Assembly (NCBI GenBank): GCA_020639075.1
Contig: JACKHI010000001.1
Location: 3,782,001-3,846,000 of the forward strand
DNA length: 64,000 bases
Origin: Phycisphaerales bacterium
GTDB lineage: Bacteria; Planctomycetota; Phycisphaerae; UBA1845; UTPLA1
Reading direction: 5' to 3'
Shown here: positions 8,636 through 16,478 of the stretch, piece by piece
How the letters are laid out: each line of letters opens with the position of its first letter
Numbering within the stretch: position 1 is the stretch's first letter
Made by a program: the position numbers and the translations under genes
Notes under the pieces: generated by a model
The model's input: only the letters and a program-made list of their open reading frames with translations
Databases searched by the model: none
Told to the model about the DNA's origin: nothing

Positions 8636-9736
8636 CTACGCGCCGAGATTCTCGGCATTCGGATCGGTCGTGATTTCCGGCGAGTCTTCACCGTTGGTGT
8701 CACGCAGCTTCTTTGCGCGGCGCTGATCGGCCAGTTCGACGGCCAGGCGGATCGCAGCCTTCATAGAGCCCGGATCGGCGCGATTGCGATCGACGATATC
8801 GAAGGCCGTGCCGTGGTCGACGCTCGTCCGGATGATCGGCAGGCCCAGCGTGATGTTCACGGCTTCATCGAACGCGAGCAGCTTGACGGGAATCAGCGCC
8901 TGATCGTGATACATCGCCACGACGCCGTCGAACTCGCCGTGGGCCGCGCGTCGGAACAGCGTGTCTGCCGGATACGGCCCCGAGGCGTTGATACCGTGGT
9001 TGCGCGCCATGTCAATCGCCGGTTCGATGATCCGTGCCTCTTCGTCGCCGAAGCGACCGTTCTCGCTGGCGTGCGGATTGAGCCCCGCGACGCCGATACG
9101 CGGCCTTGTAAATCCGAACCAGTCGATCATCGCCTGATGCATGAGATCGATCGGCTGAAAGACATGGCCGATCGTGAAGTGATTGCGCAAGTCGAACAGT
9201 GCGACGTGCGTGCTCGCCAGCGCGACGCGCAACGGACCGCCGACGAACATCATCGTGACGCGACGCGCGCGAAATCGTTCGGCCAGCAGCTCCGTGTGTC
9301 CCGGGATTCTGGCATAACCTGCCAGCTTCCACGACGTCTTGTTGATCGGTCCCGTCACGATCGCATCGATCTCATCGAAGCGAGCGTCCCGCATCGCGTC
9401 TTCGAGAAAGGCCATGCTGGCTCGTCCGCCCTCCGCCGTGGCCTGCGCCGGACCGCGACGATGCATCGCATGTTCGTCGAAATCGAGGATGCGTACGTTC
9501 GCGCGTCGATCGCCGTGCTCGATGCCGCGCGGCGATACATGCCAGTATGGCTGCAATTCAGCGAAATCCGCAGCCGACTCGATCTGCTCCGCCAAACCGT
9601 AGACGACGAACTTCGCGCGCTCTCGCAGGGAATGATCCGCGAGCGCTTTGACGATCACTTCGGCGCCGATCCCGTGAGGATCTCCCATCGTGATGCCGAT
9701 CGTCGGCCGGGTCTCAAGTTGGTGTTCGTCGGCCAT
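8636..9736 (-). CDS. pdxA: PdxA, 4-hydroxythreonine-4-phosphate dehydrogenase
   Basis: About 366 residues. It catalyses the NAD-dependent oxidation of 4-phosphohydroxy-threonine in the DXP-dependent route to pyridoxal phosphate. The N-terminal ITMGDPHGIGAEV is a family signature. Metal and substrate ligands appear in TGPINKTSWKLAG followed by PGHTELLA, in GLNPHASENGRFGDEE, and in VAMYHDQALIPVK. The C-terminal TSVDHGTAFDIV completes the set. The frame can start at TTG 9751, but ATG 9736 with GGA just upstream is preferred. It lies 81 bases downstream of ribE on the same strand, so two cofactor-synthesis genes may be co-transcribed. Confidence 0.95.
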   Translation of the reverse strand: MADEHQLETRPTIGITMGDPHGIGAEVIVKALADHSLRERAKFVVYGLAEQIESAADFAELQPYWHVSPRGIEHGDRRANVRILDFDEHAMHRRGPAQATAEGGRASMAFLEDAMRDARFDEIDAIVTGPINKTSWKLAGYARIPGHTELLAERFRARRVTMMFVGGPLRVALASTHVALFDLRNHFTIGHVFQPIDLMHQAMIDWFGFTRPRIGVAGLNPHASENGRFGDEEARIIEPAIDMARNHGINASGPYPADTLFRRAAHGEFDGVVAMYHDQALIPVKLLAFDEAVNITLGLPIIRTSVDHGTAFDIVDRNRADPGSMKAAIRLAVELADQRRAKKLRDTNGEDSPEITTDPNAENLGA

Positions 9737-9817
9737 GGTTCCGTCAGCCAATACGACAAGTGCTTCCGCACTGTTGAGTCGTACATTGTAGCTGTGGGAA
9801 GTGGGCGACGCTAATCG

Positions 9818-10471
9818 TCATGTGCCGAAGCCGTGTTCAGACAGAAACGCCGGATTGATCCCAGACGCGCCGCATTCGTTGCTCAATCCCGAAATCAAGT
9901 GGGCGATCGAGCGAACGAGGATATCGGTCTCAATATTGACGCTTGCACCGACGCGCTTGGAATTCAACGTGGTCAGTTCGAGCGTCGTCGGAATCAAAGC
10001 GACGCTGAATCGTTGCGGCTCGACGCTCGCCACAGTCAGCGAGATGCCGTCGATCGCTACTGAGCCCTTCGGAATCATGTATCGCATTGCAGCAGGGCCG
10101 GGCTCGAACCACCAGATCGACTCGCGGCTCGATTGTTCGATGGCGGAGATCTTGGCGACGGCGTCGACATGGCCCTGCACGAAGTGTCCGTCGATGCGAT
10201 CGCCGACGATCATGGACTTCTGAAGGTTGACGCGATCGCCTTGTTTCATCCCGCCGAGCGTGCTGCGCCGCAGTGTCTCGGCGATGACATCGAAGGAAGC
10301 GACTGCGGCATCGGCGCGGGTCAGCGTCAGACAGACGCCGTCGATCGCGACGCTGGCGCCCTCGGCCAAGCCCGCCCAGTAGCCGGATGCGTCGATTGAT
10401 AGGACGCGCCCCCCGCCGGATTCCGTCACGCGCTGAATCGTGCCGATGCGATCAATGATGCCGGAGAACAA
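9818..10471 (-). CDS. ribE: Riboflavin synthase alpha chain
   Basis: A 217-residue enzyme that dismutates two 6,7-dimethyl-8-ribityllumazine molecules into riboflavin. It has the typical internal duplication of two lumazine-binding halves: MFSGIIDRIGTIQ with VAIDGVCLTLT, then GHFVQGHVD with VAIDGISLTVA. The start is TTG 10471, preceded by GAGGG about 7 bases upstream. No FMN riboswitch signature is evident upstream. A TATAAT-like box (minus strand, 10545-10540) lies about 70 bases upstream. Confidence 0.95.
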   Translation of the reverse strand: MFSGIIDRIGTIQRVTESGGGRVLSIDASGYWAGLAEGASVAIDGVCLTLTRADAAVASFDVIAETLRRSTLGGMKQGDRVNLQKSMIVGDRIDGHFVQGHVDAVAKISAIEQSSRESIWWFEPGPAAMRYMIPKGSVAIDGISLTVASVEPQRFSVALIPTTLELTTLNSKRVGASVNIETDILVRSIAHLISGLSNECGASGINPAFLSEHGFGT

Positions 10472-10539
10472 ACGCTGTCCCTCGTAACGTCGCCGATTGC
10501 CGTCGGTCTGCGGATGCGTCGTGGATCGTCGCTTCGCGG

Positions 10540-10545
10540 ATTATA
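10540..10545 (-). promoter_or_regulatory. TATAAT -10 candidate upstream of ribE
   Basis: A perfect TATAAT on the minus strand about 70 bases before the ribE start. No convincing -35 hexamer is seen 16-18 bases further up. Confidence 0.3.
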
Positions 10546-10611
10546 GGCGATCGAGCCGGATTGCATGCCGAGCGGTGCGAATGAAGTTTGAGTTGGCGGC
10601 TTGCGATTCTC

Positions 10612-10660
10612 TGGATAAGAAAACACCCCGTCGTCGGCAGGTAGCCGAACGACGGGGTGC
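10612..10660 (-). terminator. Rho-independent terminator of the small lipoprotein gene
   Basis: Bases 10624-10659 form a strong hairpin with arms CACCCCGTCGT and ACGACGGGGTG plus an inner CGGC/GCCG. On the minus strand it is followed by TTTTCTTATCC. It lies about 30 bases after the lipoprotein stop at 10691. Confidence 0.85.
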
Positions 10661-10690
10661 CAAAGTCATTTCTGTGCGGACGGGCGTGGC

Positions 10691-11176
10691 TTATTCGACG
10701 TTGCTGATGGTCGTCGTGCCGCCGCCGCTGCCCACGTTTCCGTCGCCGCCGAGGGCGCCGAAAAGGGCGTTGAAGATCTGATCGAAATCGAAGTTCTCGC
10801 CGTCAAACGCGTCGCCGCCGTTGAAGGCCGCGGAAAGCTCGTCGAGACCTTCCAGCGAGTCGGGGTTGTTTTCGGCCGTCTGCTGGAGCTGCTCGAAGTC
10901 CGAGATCGAGTTGAGGTTGTTGGCCTTGAAGAAGTTGGAGAGTGCGGTGGCCTGGTCATCCGTCAGCGGTTCGGCCGTGAAGCCGGGGTTGGTGCTGGCC
11001 AGAACGCCGGCGACTGTCTCATTCAGAATCTTGATTTCGCCCGCCGTCAACTGCGAGATCTGCCCGCCTGCGATCTTGGCGCCGGCGCTGAGAATACTGT
11101 CGCCGAAGCAGCCCGTCAGGCCCAATCCCAATGCCATCGTCGCCAGTGCGCAGAATCGAAGATTTCGTGACTTCAT
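10691..11176 (-). CDS. Hypothetical acidic lipoprotein
   Basis: 161 residues. A lipoprotein signal peptide ends in lipobox LTGC (Cys22). The mature part is acidic and mostly helical, with EF-hand-like acidic loops but no clear domain. It ends in a glycine-rich linker (LGGDGNVGSGGGTTT). GGAGG precedes ATG 11176. An intrinsic terminator follows. The smaller lipoprotein gene upstream on the same strand ends 75 bases before its start, so they may form a two-gene unit. No function is recognised. Confidence 0.7.
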   Translation of the reverse strand: MKSRNLRFCALATMALGLGLTGCFGDSILSAGAKIAGGQISQLTAGEIKILNETVAGVLASTNPGFTAEPLTDDQATALSNFFKANNLNSISDFEQLQQTAENNPDSLEGLDELSAAFNGGDAFDGENFDFDQIFNALFGALGGDGNVGSGGGTTTISNVE

Positions 11177-11251
11177 CGCTTTCGCCTCCCGGTGTTTTCC
11201 CTATTACATTCAAACCCGGTCGCACGCAGCGATATTCTGCGCATCGACCCG

Positions 11252-11521
11252 TTACGGCACATTCAGCGTGAACAGGAACTCAACCAGCCGATCGCCCTCG
11301 ACTGTCGCCGGGGCATTGACGGCCGCTCGAATCTGGTCGCGCTTCTCGTTGTCGGTGAGGCGTTCGTCGTCCTGAATCGATTCCAGGGCTGCCAGTGAGA
11401 AGCCCTGGATCTGATCAGGCAGGACCGGTGCAAACCGTTCGAACCCGCACCCCGACTGCATCGTCGCCATCACGAGAAGGTTGCAATACAAAATCGCGAA
11501 TCGGAAACAGCGTGCTCGCAT
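11252..11521 (-). CDS. Small hypothetical lipoprotein
   Basis: 89 residues with ATG at 11521 and a GGGAAAGG ribosome site. A hydrophobic N-terminus (FAILYCNLLVMATMQSGC) ends in lipobox-like QSGC near residue 25. The remaining 65 residues are charged and likely helical. No family is recognised. It precedes the larger lipoprotein on the same strand, and both are probably exported to the envelope. Nothing indicates a partner or substrate. Confidence 0.55.
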   Translation of the reverse strand: MRARCFRFAILYCNLLVMATMQSGCGFERFAPVLPDQIQGFSLAALESIQDDERLTDNEKRDQIRAAVNAPATVEGDRLVEFLFTLNVP

Positions 11522-11733
11522 AATCAGACCTTTCCCGAGTGTCGACCGTCGCCGCCGGGCGAGGGCCGATTTCGTTATTTTGTGGATCGTCCGCGAAATT
11601 GTACGGCTTTAGCGTGTATAAGAGGCTATATCGTCGGGAGGGCACGACCGGGCTGCCGACGAGTTGTTATCGGTGGCACGAAATTACGGGCCGGTCTGTC
11701 CGATACCCGGCGAAAATCATGGAGCCAACCTCG

Positions 11734-12744
11734 ATGCCAGCACCACAATTTCGGAACCGAATCACGCCAGCTGTGTGTCGACGTCATCTTGGGCGGCTCG
11801 TTGGAATAGTCGTTGCCCTTGCCATTTCTGCCCATGTAGCGCTTGGCACGCCAACGGACCCCGCGGCTCCCCAACCTTGTGAAGGGCTGCGCGACCGCAT
11901 CACGACGGCCGCGACGCCGTCGGAGCGACAATCCGCGACAATCAGCCTCGCCGAATGTCTGATATCGCGCGCGGCCGCCGCCGGAATGATGGCGGAGCTT
12001 CGGGGCGATCATTCCCATCGCGCAGAGCTTCGACGGATTCTGGATGAGGCCGCCGAATTAATCGACGCCGACATCGACAAAGGAGCCGGCGATAAGGCCG
12101 AGGCGACGGATCGCGATAAGGCCTTGTCTCGCCGACTGGAGATGCTTCGTGCGTTCGGCCAGGTGTTCCGCGCAATCGCTGCGGACGACGAATCGGACGC
12201 TTCGAAAGAAGCGTTGATGTCGGCGTGCGTTGAATTGGCAATCTACGCGGATGATCCTGACGATCGCGTCGTGGCTGCGGCGAAACTCTGGCAGGCGGCT
12301 GCGTATCGACGGGCCGGCCGCGCCGATCGTACGCTTCAAATGATGCGGCCCGCCCTGGGCGCGGGCATCGGCAGCGCCGCGGAATTCTACGGCAGACTTG
12401 AGCGGTGCCACGCGCTGGCGGATGCAGGACAGTTTGTCGCGGCCATCGCGCTCGTTACGAAAATCGAGGGCAAGATCGACGATTGGATGATCGAATCGTC
12501 ACAAGAGACCCGACGGCAGGCCCGCCACACTGCGCGAATCACTCGTGCCGTACTCTATCGACGATGGAGCGCGTCGCTCAAGGACAGCGATCTCGACGAA
12601 CGTGCGGCCGAGGCGCTGCGACGCGCGAATGAAATCGAGCTGCTCGCAAATGAGGACGCGCAAGGCGATCTTCCGCTTGATTCGACCATTGACGCTTTGC
12701 CGCGCCTGCAAGCGGACGAATCGGCCGTCACCACATCACCATAG
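11734..12744 (+). CDS. Hypothetical exported helical-repeat protein
   Basis: About 336 residues. ATG 11734 is chosen because GGAG lies 9 bases upstream. ATG 11719 is also possible and the longer upstream frame looks non-coding. The N-terminus has a signal peptide (LGRLVGIVVALAISAHVALG). The mature part is almost wholly alpha-helical with Ala-rich amphipathic helices (AAKLWQAAAYRRAGRADRTLQMM, split at its centre), suggesting TPR-like repeats without a clear consensus. A bidirectional terminator follows. Function unknown. Confidence 0.65.
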   Translation: MPAPQFRNRITPAVCRRHLGRLVGIVVALAISAHVALGTPTDPAAPQPCEGLRDRITTAATPSERQSATISLAECLISRAAAAGMMAELRGDHSHRAELRRILDEAAELIDADIDKGAGDKAEATDRDKALSRRLEMLRAFGQVFRAIAADDESDASKEALMSACVELAIYADDPDDRVVAAAKLWQAAAYRRAGRADRTLQMMRPALGAGIGSAAEFYGRLERCHALADAGQFVAAIALVTKIEGKIDDWMIESSQETRRQARHTARITRAVLYRRWSASLKDSDLDERAAEALRRANEIELLANEDAQGDLPLDSTIDALPRLQADESAVTTSP

Positions 12745-12804
12745 TCGATCTGATTCACTTCGCGCTCTTGGCACAGGCAAGGCGCGCGATGTCAGCCCAA
12801 GAAA

Positions 12805-12852
12805 CAAAGACGCCCGCGAATCAAAGCCTTGACTCGCGGGCGTTTTGTATTG
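12805..12852. terminator. Bidirectional intrinsic terminator
   Basis: Inverted arms ACGCCCGCGA (12810-12819) and TCGCGGGCGT (12834-12843) are followed by TTTTGTATTG on the plus strand and CTTTGTTTCTTGG on the minus strand. It sits between two convergent genes and can serve both. Confidence 0.85.
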
Positions 12853-12880
12853 TGTTTGTCGAAGACAGCTGGCTGTGCGC

Positions 12881-13873
12881 TCATGCGACGGCGTTTGGCT
12901 GCACTCTCGACGGCAGGTCGATGGCGGGCGGCTCGGCAGGCGCCGCTGCCGCAGGCGCCTCGGCGGACTCGAACGCCGCTTTGGGCGGTGGCCGCAGATC
13001 CCAGATCAACCCGACGATCGACATCGACTTGAGGATGTAGTAAGTGACGTCGATTTCCCACCAGTAGAAGCCCTGTCGCGTGACGCCGGGGTACATGTGG
13101 TGATTGTTGTGCCAGCCTTCGCCCATCGTGATCAGGGCGAGCAGAAAGCTGTTGCGACTGTCGTCCGTCGTCTCGTAGCGACGCCGGCCGATTAGGTGTG
13201 CGAGGGAGTTGATCGTGCACGTGCCGTGAAGCAGGCAGACGGTCGAAATAAAGAACCCCCACACGAGCATCTGGAAGCCGCCGGTGCCGAGCGCCGGCCA
13301 AATCGCGTTCAGTACAACGCCGAACAGAAACATGCCAATGGCCAGTAGTACCGGAATCAGCAGATCCGCCCGGTCGAGGAACCGCAGTTCCTTGAACTTC
13401 ACGAGGTCGGGAATCGCCTTGTAGTCCGTCGGAAATGCGCCGCGCGTTGTAATCCAGCCGATGTGCGACCACCAGAATCCGTGCTGGTGCGGCGAGTGAA
13501 CGTCCTCTTCCTCATCCGAATGACGATGATGGTGCCGATGATGGGCGGCCCACCAGAGCGGTCCCCGCTGGACGGCCGATGCGCCCAGCAAGGCGAAAAC
13601 GAATTGCATGAAGCGCGACGTCTTGAACGCGCGATGCGAGAAGTAGCGATGGTAGATGCCCGTGATTGCGAACATCCGGATGAAGTACATCGCGACCGCC
13701 ACGCTGACGGCGACGGGGCTCCAGCCGACCCAGATCACGCCGATGACCGCCAGATGCATGATGATCAACGGGACGATGCGCGTCCATTCGATGATCCAGA
13801 ACTCTTCCTTGGGAACGGGCTCAGTCGTTACGCCCGAATCGAACCAGAGCGCCATGCTCTTGAAGACACGCAT
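12881..13873 (-). CDS. Acyl-CoA/fatty-acid desaturase (delta-9 type)
   Basis: 330 residues. This membrane diiron desaturase introduces a double bond into saturated acyl chains. Three histidine boxes are present: HRYFSHR, HHRHHHRHSD and HNNHH (in EGWHNNHHMYPG). Hydrophobic segments lie around IVPLIIMHLAVIGVIWVG, VAVAMYFIRMFAI, LIPVLLAIGMFLFGVVL and VWGFFISTVCLL. The C-terminus is Ala/Pro-rich. The frame is open upstream to 14347, but ATG 13873 with GGAG about 10 bases before it fits the family start. Likely role: membrane fluidity. Confidence 0.92.
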   Translation of the reverse strand: MRVFKSMALWFDSGVTTEPVPKEEFWIIEWTRIVPLIIMHLAVIGVIWVGWSPVAVSVAVAMYFIRMFAITGIYHRYFSHRAFKTSRFMQFVFALLGASAVQRGPLWWAAHHRHHHRHSDEEEDVHSPHQHGFWWSHIGWITTRGAFPTDYKAIPDLVKFKELRFLDRADLLIPVLLAIGMFLFGVVLNAIWPALGTGGFQMLVWGFFISTVCLLHGTCTINSLAHLIGRRRYETTDDSRNSFLLALITMGEGWHNNHHMYPGVTRQGFYWWEIDVTYYILKSMSIVGLIWDLRPPPKAAFESAEAPAAAAPAEPPAIDLPSRVQPNAVA

Positions 13874-14429
13874 CAGTGTTTTTCTCCGTTGACTACTTCT
13901 GAACGCGGCGCAGCGATGACGTCGCCGCGTTGAATACAAACCCATTGAGGATGAAAGCGACGCGTCGCTCCGTCGCGGACGTAATGATGGACCAACTTGA
14001 CTTCTGACGGGCACCGAGACGCGTCGCGTCCCGGCGATCGTCGCCGATGCCGACATGGCGCTGCGCATCGAGGCCGGGCCGGTCGCAAAAGCATGAGGCC
14101 AATTCCTCCCGATTGCAACAGGCGCTCGGGCAGAGTCGGAGCCCTCCGCACTGTTGTTCAAACGGATGACCCGTGCGCCATTTGCACTGATTCCGCTCCG
14201 ACACTCCGGGTTCCATGTGAATCGGCACCAACTTCGTACGATTGGCGTCCGCCGAGCCGATGGATCCACGCCTGCCGCACTCTTCCAATCGGCATGCGAG
14301 CGGTCAAATAACGAGGCCGGACCTTCTGGAAATCGTCCGTCGATCACCTAAACTCCGCATCCGGCGCTGTCACGGCGAAAAATACGCAGCTCGCCTGCCA
14401 GGCAGGGCACAAAAGGACGGATCTTAGCG
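13874..14429. other. Gene-free stretch between desaturase and SUI1 genes
   Basis: Several short frames are open on both strands, but none has a recognisable motif, and they overlap one another. No palindromic repeat or terminator is obvious. A minus-strand frame ending at the desaturase ATG (stop overlapping it) was considered and not accepted. Confidence 0.4.
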
Positions 14430-14783
14430 ATGGGCGGACTGTTTGACGGCACATCACTTGAGCGGCCCGTCACTTGCGCGATCTGCAATCAGCCGCTGGC
14501 GACCTGCAAGTGTCCCCGCAATGCCGACGGCGATGTTGTCCGTCCCAAGGACCAGCCGATTCGGATTCGTCGCGAGAAGCGCCGCGGCAAAGTCGTGACC
14601 GTGATCGCGGGTTTTGACCCCGTGGCGTCGGATATGCGAGGCATTCTCGGAAAATTGAAGACGGCCTGCGCGGCCGGCGGAACGATCAGCGCCGACACGA
14701 TCGAAATCCAGGGAGATCATCGAGAACGCGCCCTGAAATTCATGAGCGATCTCGGCTACGCGGCCAAGCTGGCCGGTGGATGA
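14430..14783 (+). CDS. SUI1/eIF1-like translation factor (YciH family)
   Basis: 117 residues. The C-terminal two thirds (about 42-115) is the SUI1 fold: IRREKRRGKVVTVIAGFD, then LKTACAAGGTI and IEIQGDHRERALKFM. Bacterial YciH-type proteins can influence start-codon selection on the 30S subunit. The N-terminus carries a compact CAIC...CKC cluster (four cysteines within about 13 residues) that could bind a metal. AAAGGA lies upstream of the ATG. The exact role in planctomycetes is unknown. Confidence 0.88.
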   Translation: MGGLFDGTSLERPVTCAICNQPLATCKCPRNADGDVVRPKDQPIRIRREKRRGKVVTVIAGFDPVASDMRGILGKLKTACAAGGTISADTIEIQGDHRERALKFMSDLGYAAKLAGG

Positions 14784-14802
14784 ACCTCGGACCGGATCGG
14801 GC

Positions 14803-14834
14803 TTGTTTCGACCCGCAGTGTGGCCTCGTATAAT
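14803..14834 (+). promoter_or_regulatory. Candidate promoter for the alt-GlmU gene
   Basis: A perfect TATAAT at 14829-14834, 77 bases before the start. Upstream TTGTTT at 14803 gives a long 20-base spacer, while TTTCGA at 14806 gives 17. The -10 is good and the -35 uncertain. Confidence 0.35.
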
Positions 14835-14910
14835 GCTCACCAATCAACTCCAATGATCTCCGCCGTTCGCGGGCCGAATCGCGCACGCTGCGATGATGTA
14901 GGTACCGACA

Positions 14911-16149
14911 ATGAAGCTGATCGTTTTTGAAGACGCCCATTACGAAAACCTGCTTCCACTCGTCTATACGCGCCCCGTGTTCAAGCTTCGCTGTGGGTTC
15001 GACGCCCTGCTCCACAAGATCGAGGCTGTATTTCGCAGGCAGGCCGATGCCGTCGTGGTTCGCTCGGCGCTGCGCGACGCGTTCCATCGACGCAACGAAC
15101 GCCCTGTCATCGGCGTGGATACGGCGACGGATGCCGACGATCAGCTTTGGATCAATGGTCGTGCCCTCGTCACGGGACATTTCGACATCCCGCGGCAGAC
15201 GGCGGTCTGGCGAAATGATGCGCTGCTCGCCGCCCGCGTTGACGCACCGACGTCGTCGCTGCTGGCCGATGCCGTCTCCATGGGCACAGACGCCCTTCGC
15301 AGAGTGCTCAGCGCGTGCGAGCCCGTCGAGGTCAACGACCACAACGCGCAACTGATCGACTACCCCTGGCAACTTGTCAATGCCACGCATCGAGAGATCG
15401 TACGGGCATTCGAAAACATCGAACCCGGCAGCCGCGGCATCATCTATCCCGGTGCGCACCTCGTGAACGAGGGGGCCATCCACATCGGCGCCGGCTCGCG
15501 ACTCATGCCCTGCGCCGTGCTCGACGCCGAGGATGGACCGATCTACATCAGCGACAACGTCACGATCCGCCCCAACGCCACGATCACAGGCCCCTGCTAC
15601 ATCGGCGAAAACTGTACGATCCAGGCCGGCGCCAACATCCGCGAAGGCACCAGCATCGGCATGTGGTCCAAAGTCGGCGGCGAAGTCGAAGGCACGATTA
15701 TCCACGGCTATTCCAACAAGCAGCACGACGGCTTCCTCGGCCACAGCTACGTCGGCGAATGGGTGAACCTCGGCGCGGATACCGTGACGAGCGACCTCAA
15801 GAACACCTATGGTCCCATTCGCGTCCCGATCAACGGTCGCATGGTCGACAGTGGCGAGATGTTCGTCGGCTCGATCATCGGCGACCATACGAAGACGGGC
15901 ATCAACGTCGCGTTGCCGACGGGCTGCGTGATCGGGTTCGCATCGAACATCTTCCTGAGCCGATACGCACCGAAGTTCGTGCCGAGCTTCAGCTGGCTGA
16001 CCGACAACGGTCTCGAGCAGAACGACCCGCGCCGCGCGCTGGAGGTCGCTCACAAAGTCGTCGCCCGACGCAAACGCGAACTCGGCGAAGCGGAAGTCGC
16101 CCTCTTCCTCTCAATCGCGGATCTCGCGAAAGAAATCGAATCCCGCTGA
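14911..16149 (+). CDS. Alternative GlmU-like sugar nucleotidyltransferase/acetyltransferase
   Basis: 412 residues. The N-terminal half resembles the alternative bacterial GlmU type (opening MKLIVFEDAHYENLLPLVYT, then RPVFKLRCG), without the classical LAAGxGTRM loop. The C-terminal half (about 180-360) is a left-handed beta-helix of hexapeptide repeats (IHIGAGSRL, IYISDNVTIR, CYIGENCTIQ, ANIREGTSIG), as in acyltransferases. By family it should make UDP-N-acetylglucosamine for peptidoglycan and LPS. One or both GlmU activities are plausible, and the split is inferred. It is followed by a repeat cluster and a convergent MscS gene. Confidence 0.78.
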   Translation: MKLIVFEDAHYENLLPLVYTRPVFKLRCGFDALLHKIEAVFRRQADAVVVRSALRDAFHRRNERPVIGVDTATDADDQLWINGRALVTGHFDIPRQTAVWRNDALLAARVDAPTSSLLADAVSMGTDALRRVLSACEPVEVNDHNAQLIDYPWQLVNATHREIVRAFENIEPGSRGIIYPGAHLVNEGAIHIGAGSRLMPCAVLDAEDGPIYISDNVTIRPNATITGPCYIGENCTIQAGANIREGTSIGMWSKVGGEVEGTIIHGYSNKQHDGFLGHSYVGEWVNLGADTVTSDLKNTYGPIRVPINGRMVDSGEMFVGSIIGDHTKTGINVALPTGCVIGFASNIFLSRYAPKFVPSFSWLTDNGLEQNDPRRALEVAHKVVARRKRELGEAEVALFLSIADLAKEIESR

Positions 16150-16166
16150 TCGGCAGGTGGCCAAAT

Positions 16167-16192
16167 CGTAGGTCGGGTCATCGACCCGACAA
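16167..16192 (+). repeat. 26-bp GTCGGGTCATCGACCCGAC palindrome, copy 1
   Basis: Arms GTCGGGT and ACCCGAC around a CATCG-type loop. An identical 26-base copy lies at 32056-32081. Both sit just after a gene's stop codon. Confidence 0.7.
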
Positions 16193-16197
16193 GATAT

Positions 16198-16219
16198 GTA
16201 GGGTGGGCCATGCCCACCA
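16198..16219 (+). repeat. GGGTGGGCCATGCCCACC palindrome
   Basis: GGTGGGC and GCCCACC arms around a two-base centre. A close relative (GGGTGGGCCGTGCCCACC) lies at about 54940-54957. Part of a cluster of different palindromes between two genes. Confidence 0.55.
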
Positions 16220-16293
16220 ATCAAGCGGAGAAACGCAGGGTATGTAGGTAGGTCGTGCAATCGACGCGACACGTCGCGCGCGTAGCTGAGATC

Positions 16294-16416
16294 GGGTGGC
16301 CCGCCACTTCAGTGGTGGGGTCGCGACGATAGCAATGCGCGTGCTTGCTCCCGTCGTTGAGTAGATTGTGCTTCCTTATCATCGCGCCCCCACCCTCGGA
16401 GAGGGTGGGCCACCCG
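16294..16416. repeat. REP pair (forward 16294-16332, reverse 16380-16416)
   Basis: The forward unit has the constant flanks GGGTGGCC and GGGGTCGCGACGATAG around a hairpin whose arms are CCAC/GTGG. The reverse unit, read on the minus strand, has GGGTGGCC, arms CACCCT/AGGGTG and GGGGGCGCGATG. It has the same layout as the REP pairs beside the RAYT gene near 28-29 kb. Confidence 0.75.
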
Positions 16417-16437
16417 GCCCGACTTACGTTGCACACT

Positions 16438-16461
16438 CCGCTCCCTTACGGTCGCGGCTCT
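16438..16461 (-). repeat. AGAGCCGCGACCGTAAGGGAGCGG repeat, copy 1
   Basis: On the minus strand this 24-base sequence matches 46850-46873 with one mismatch. It ends shortly before the MscS stop. Confidence 0.6.
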
Positions 16462-16478
16462 GAGCGGATTCGCGGCGC

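Noticed and set aside
10472..10620. FMN riboswitch upstream of ribE
   Set aside because: The conserved FMN-aptamer sequences were not seen; the leader is short and only a TATAAT-like box is visible.
13873..14151. A small minus-strand gene ending on the desaturase start codon
   Set aside because: Its last 40 residues look protein-like, but the first half is Arg/Pro-rich and frames overlap. It has no homologue I can name.
13874..14347. N-terminal extension of the desaturase by 158 residues
   Set aside because: The extension has no hydrophobic or domain character, is Arg/Ser-rich and lacks a ribosome site. ATG 13873 has GGAG upstream and fits the family length.
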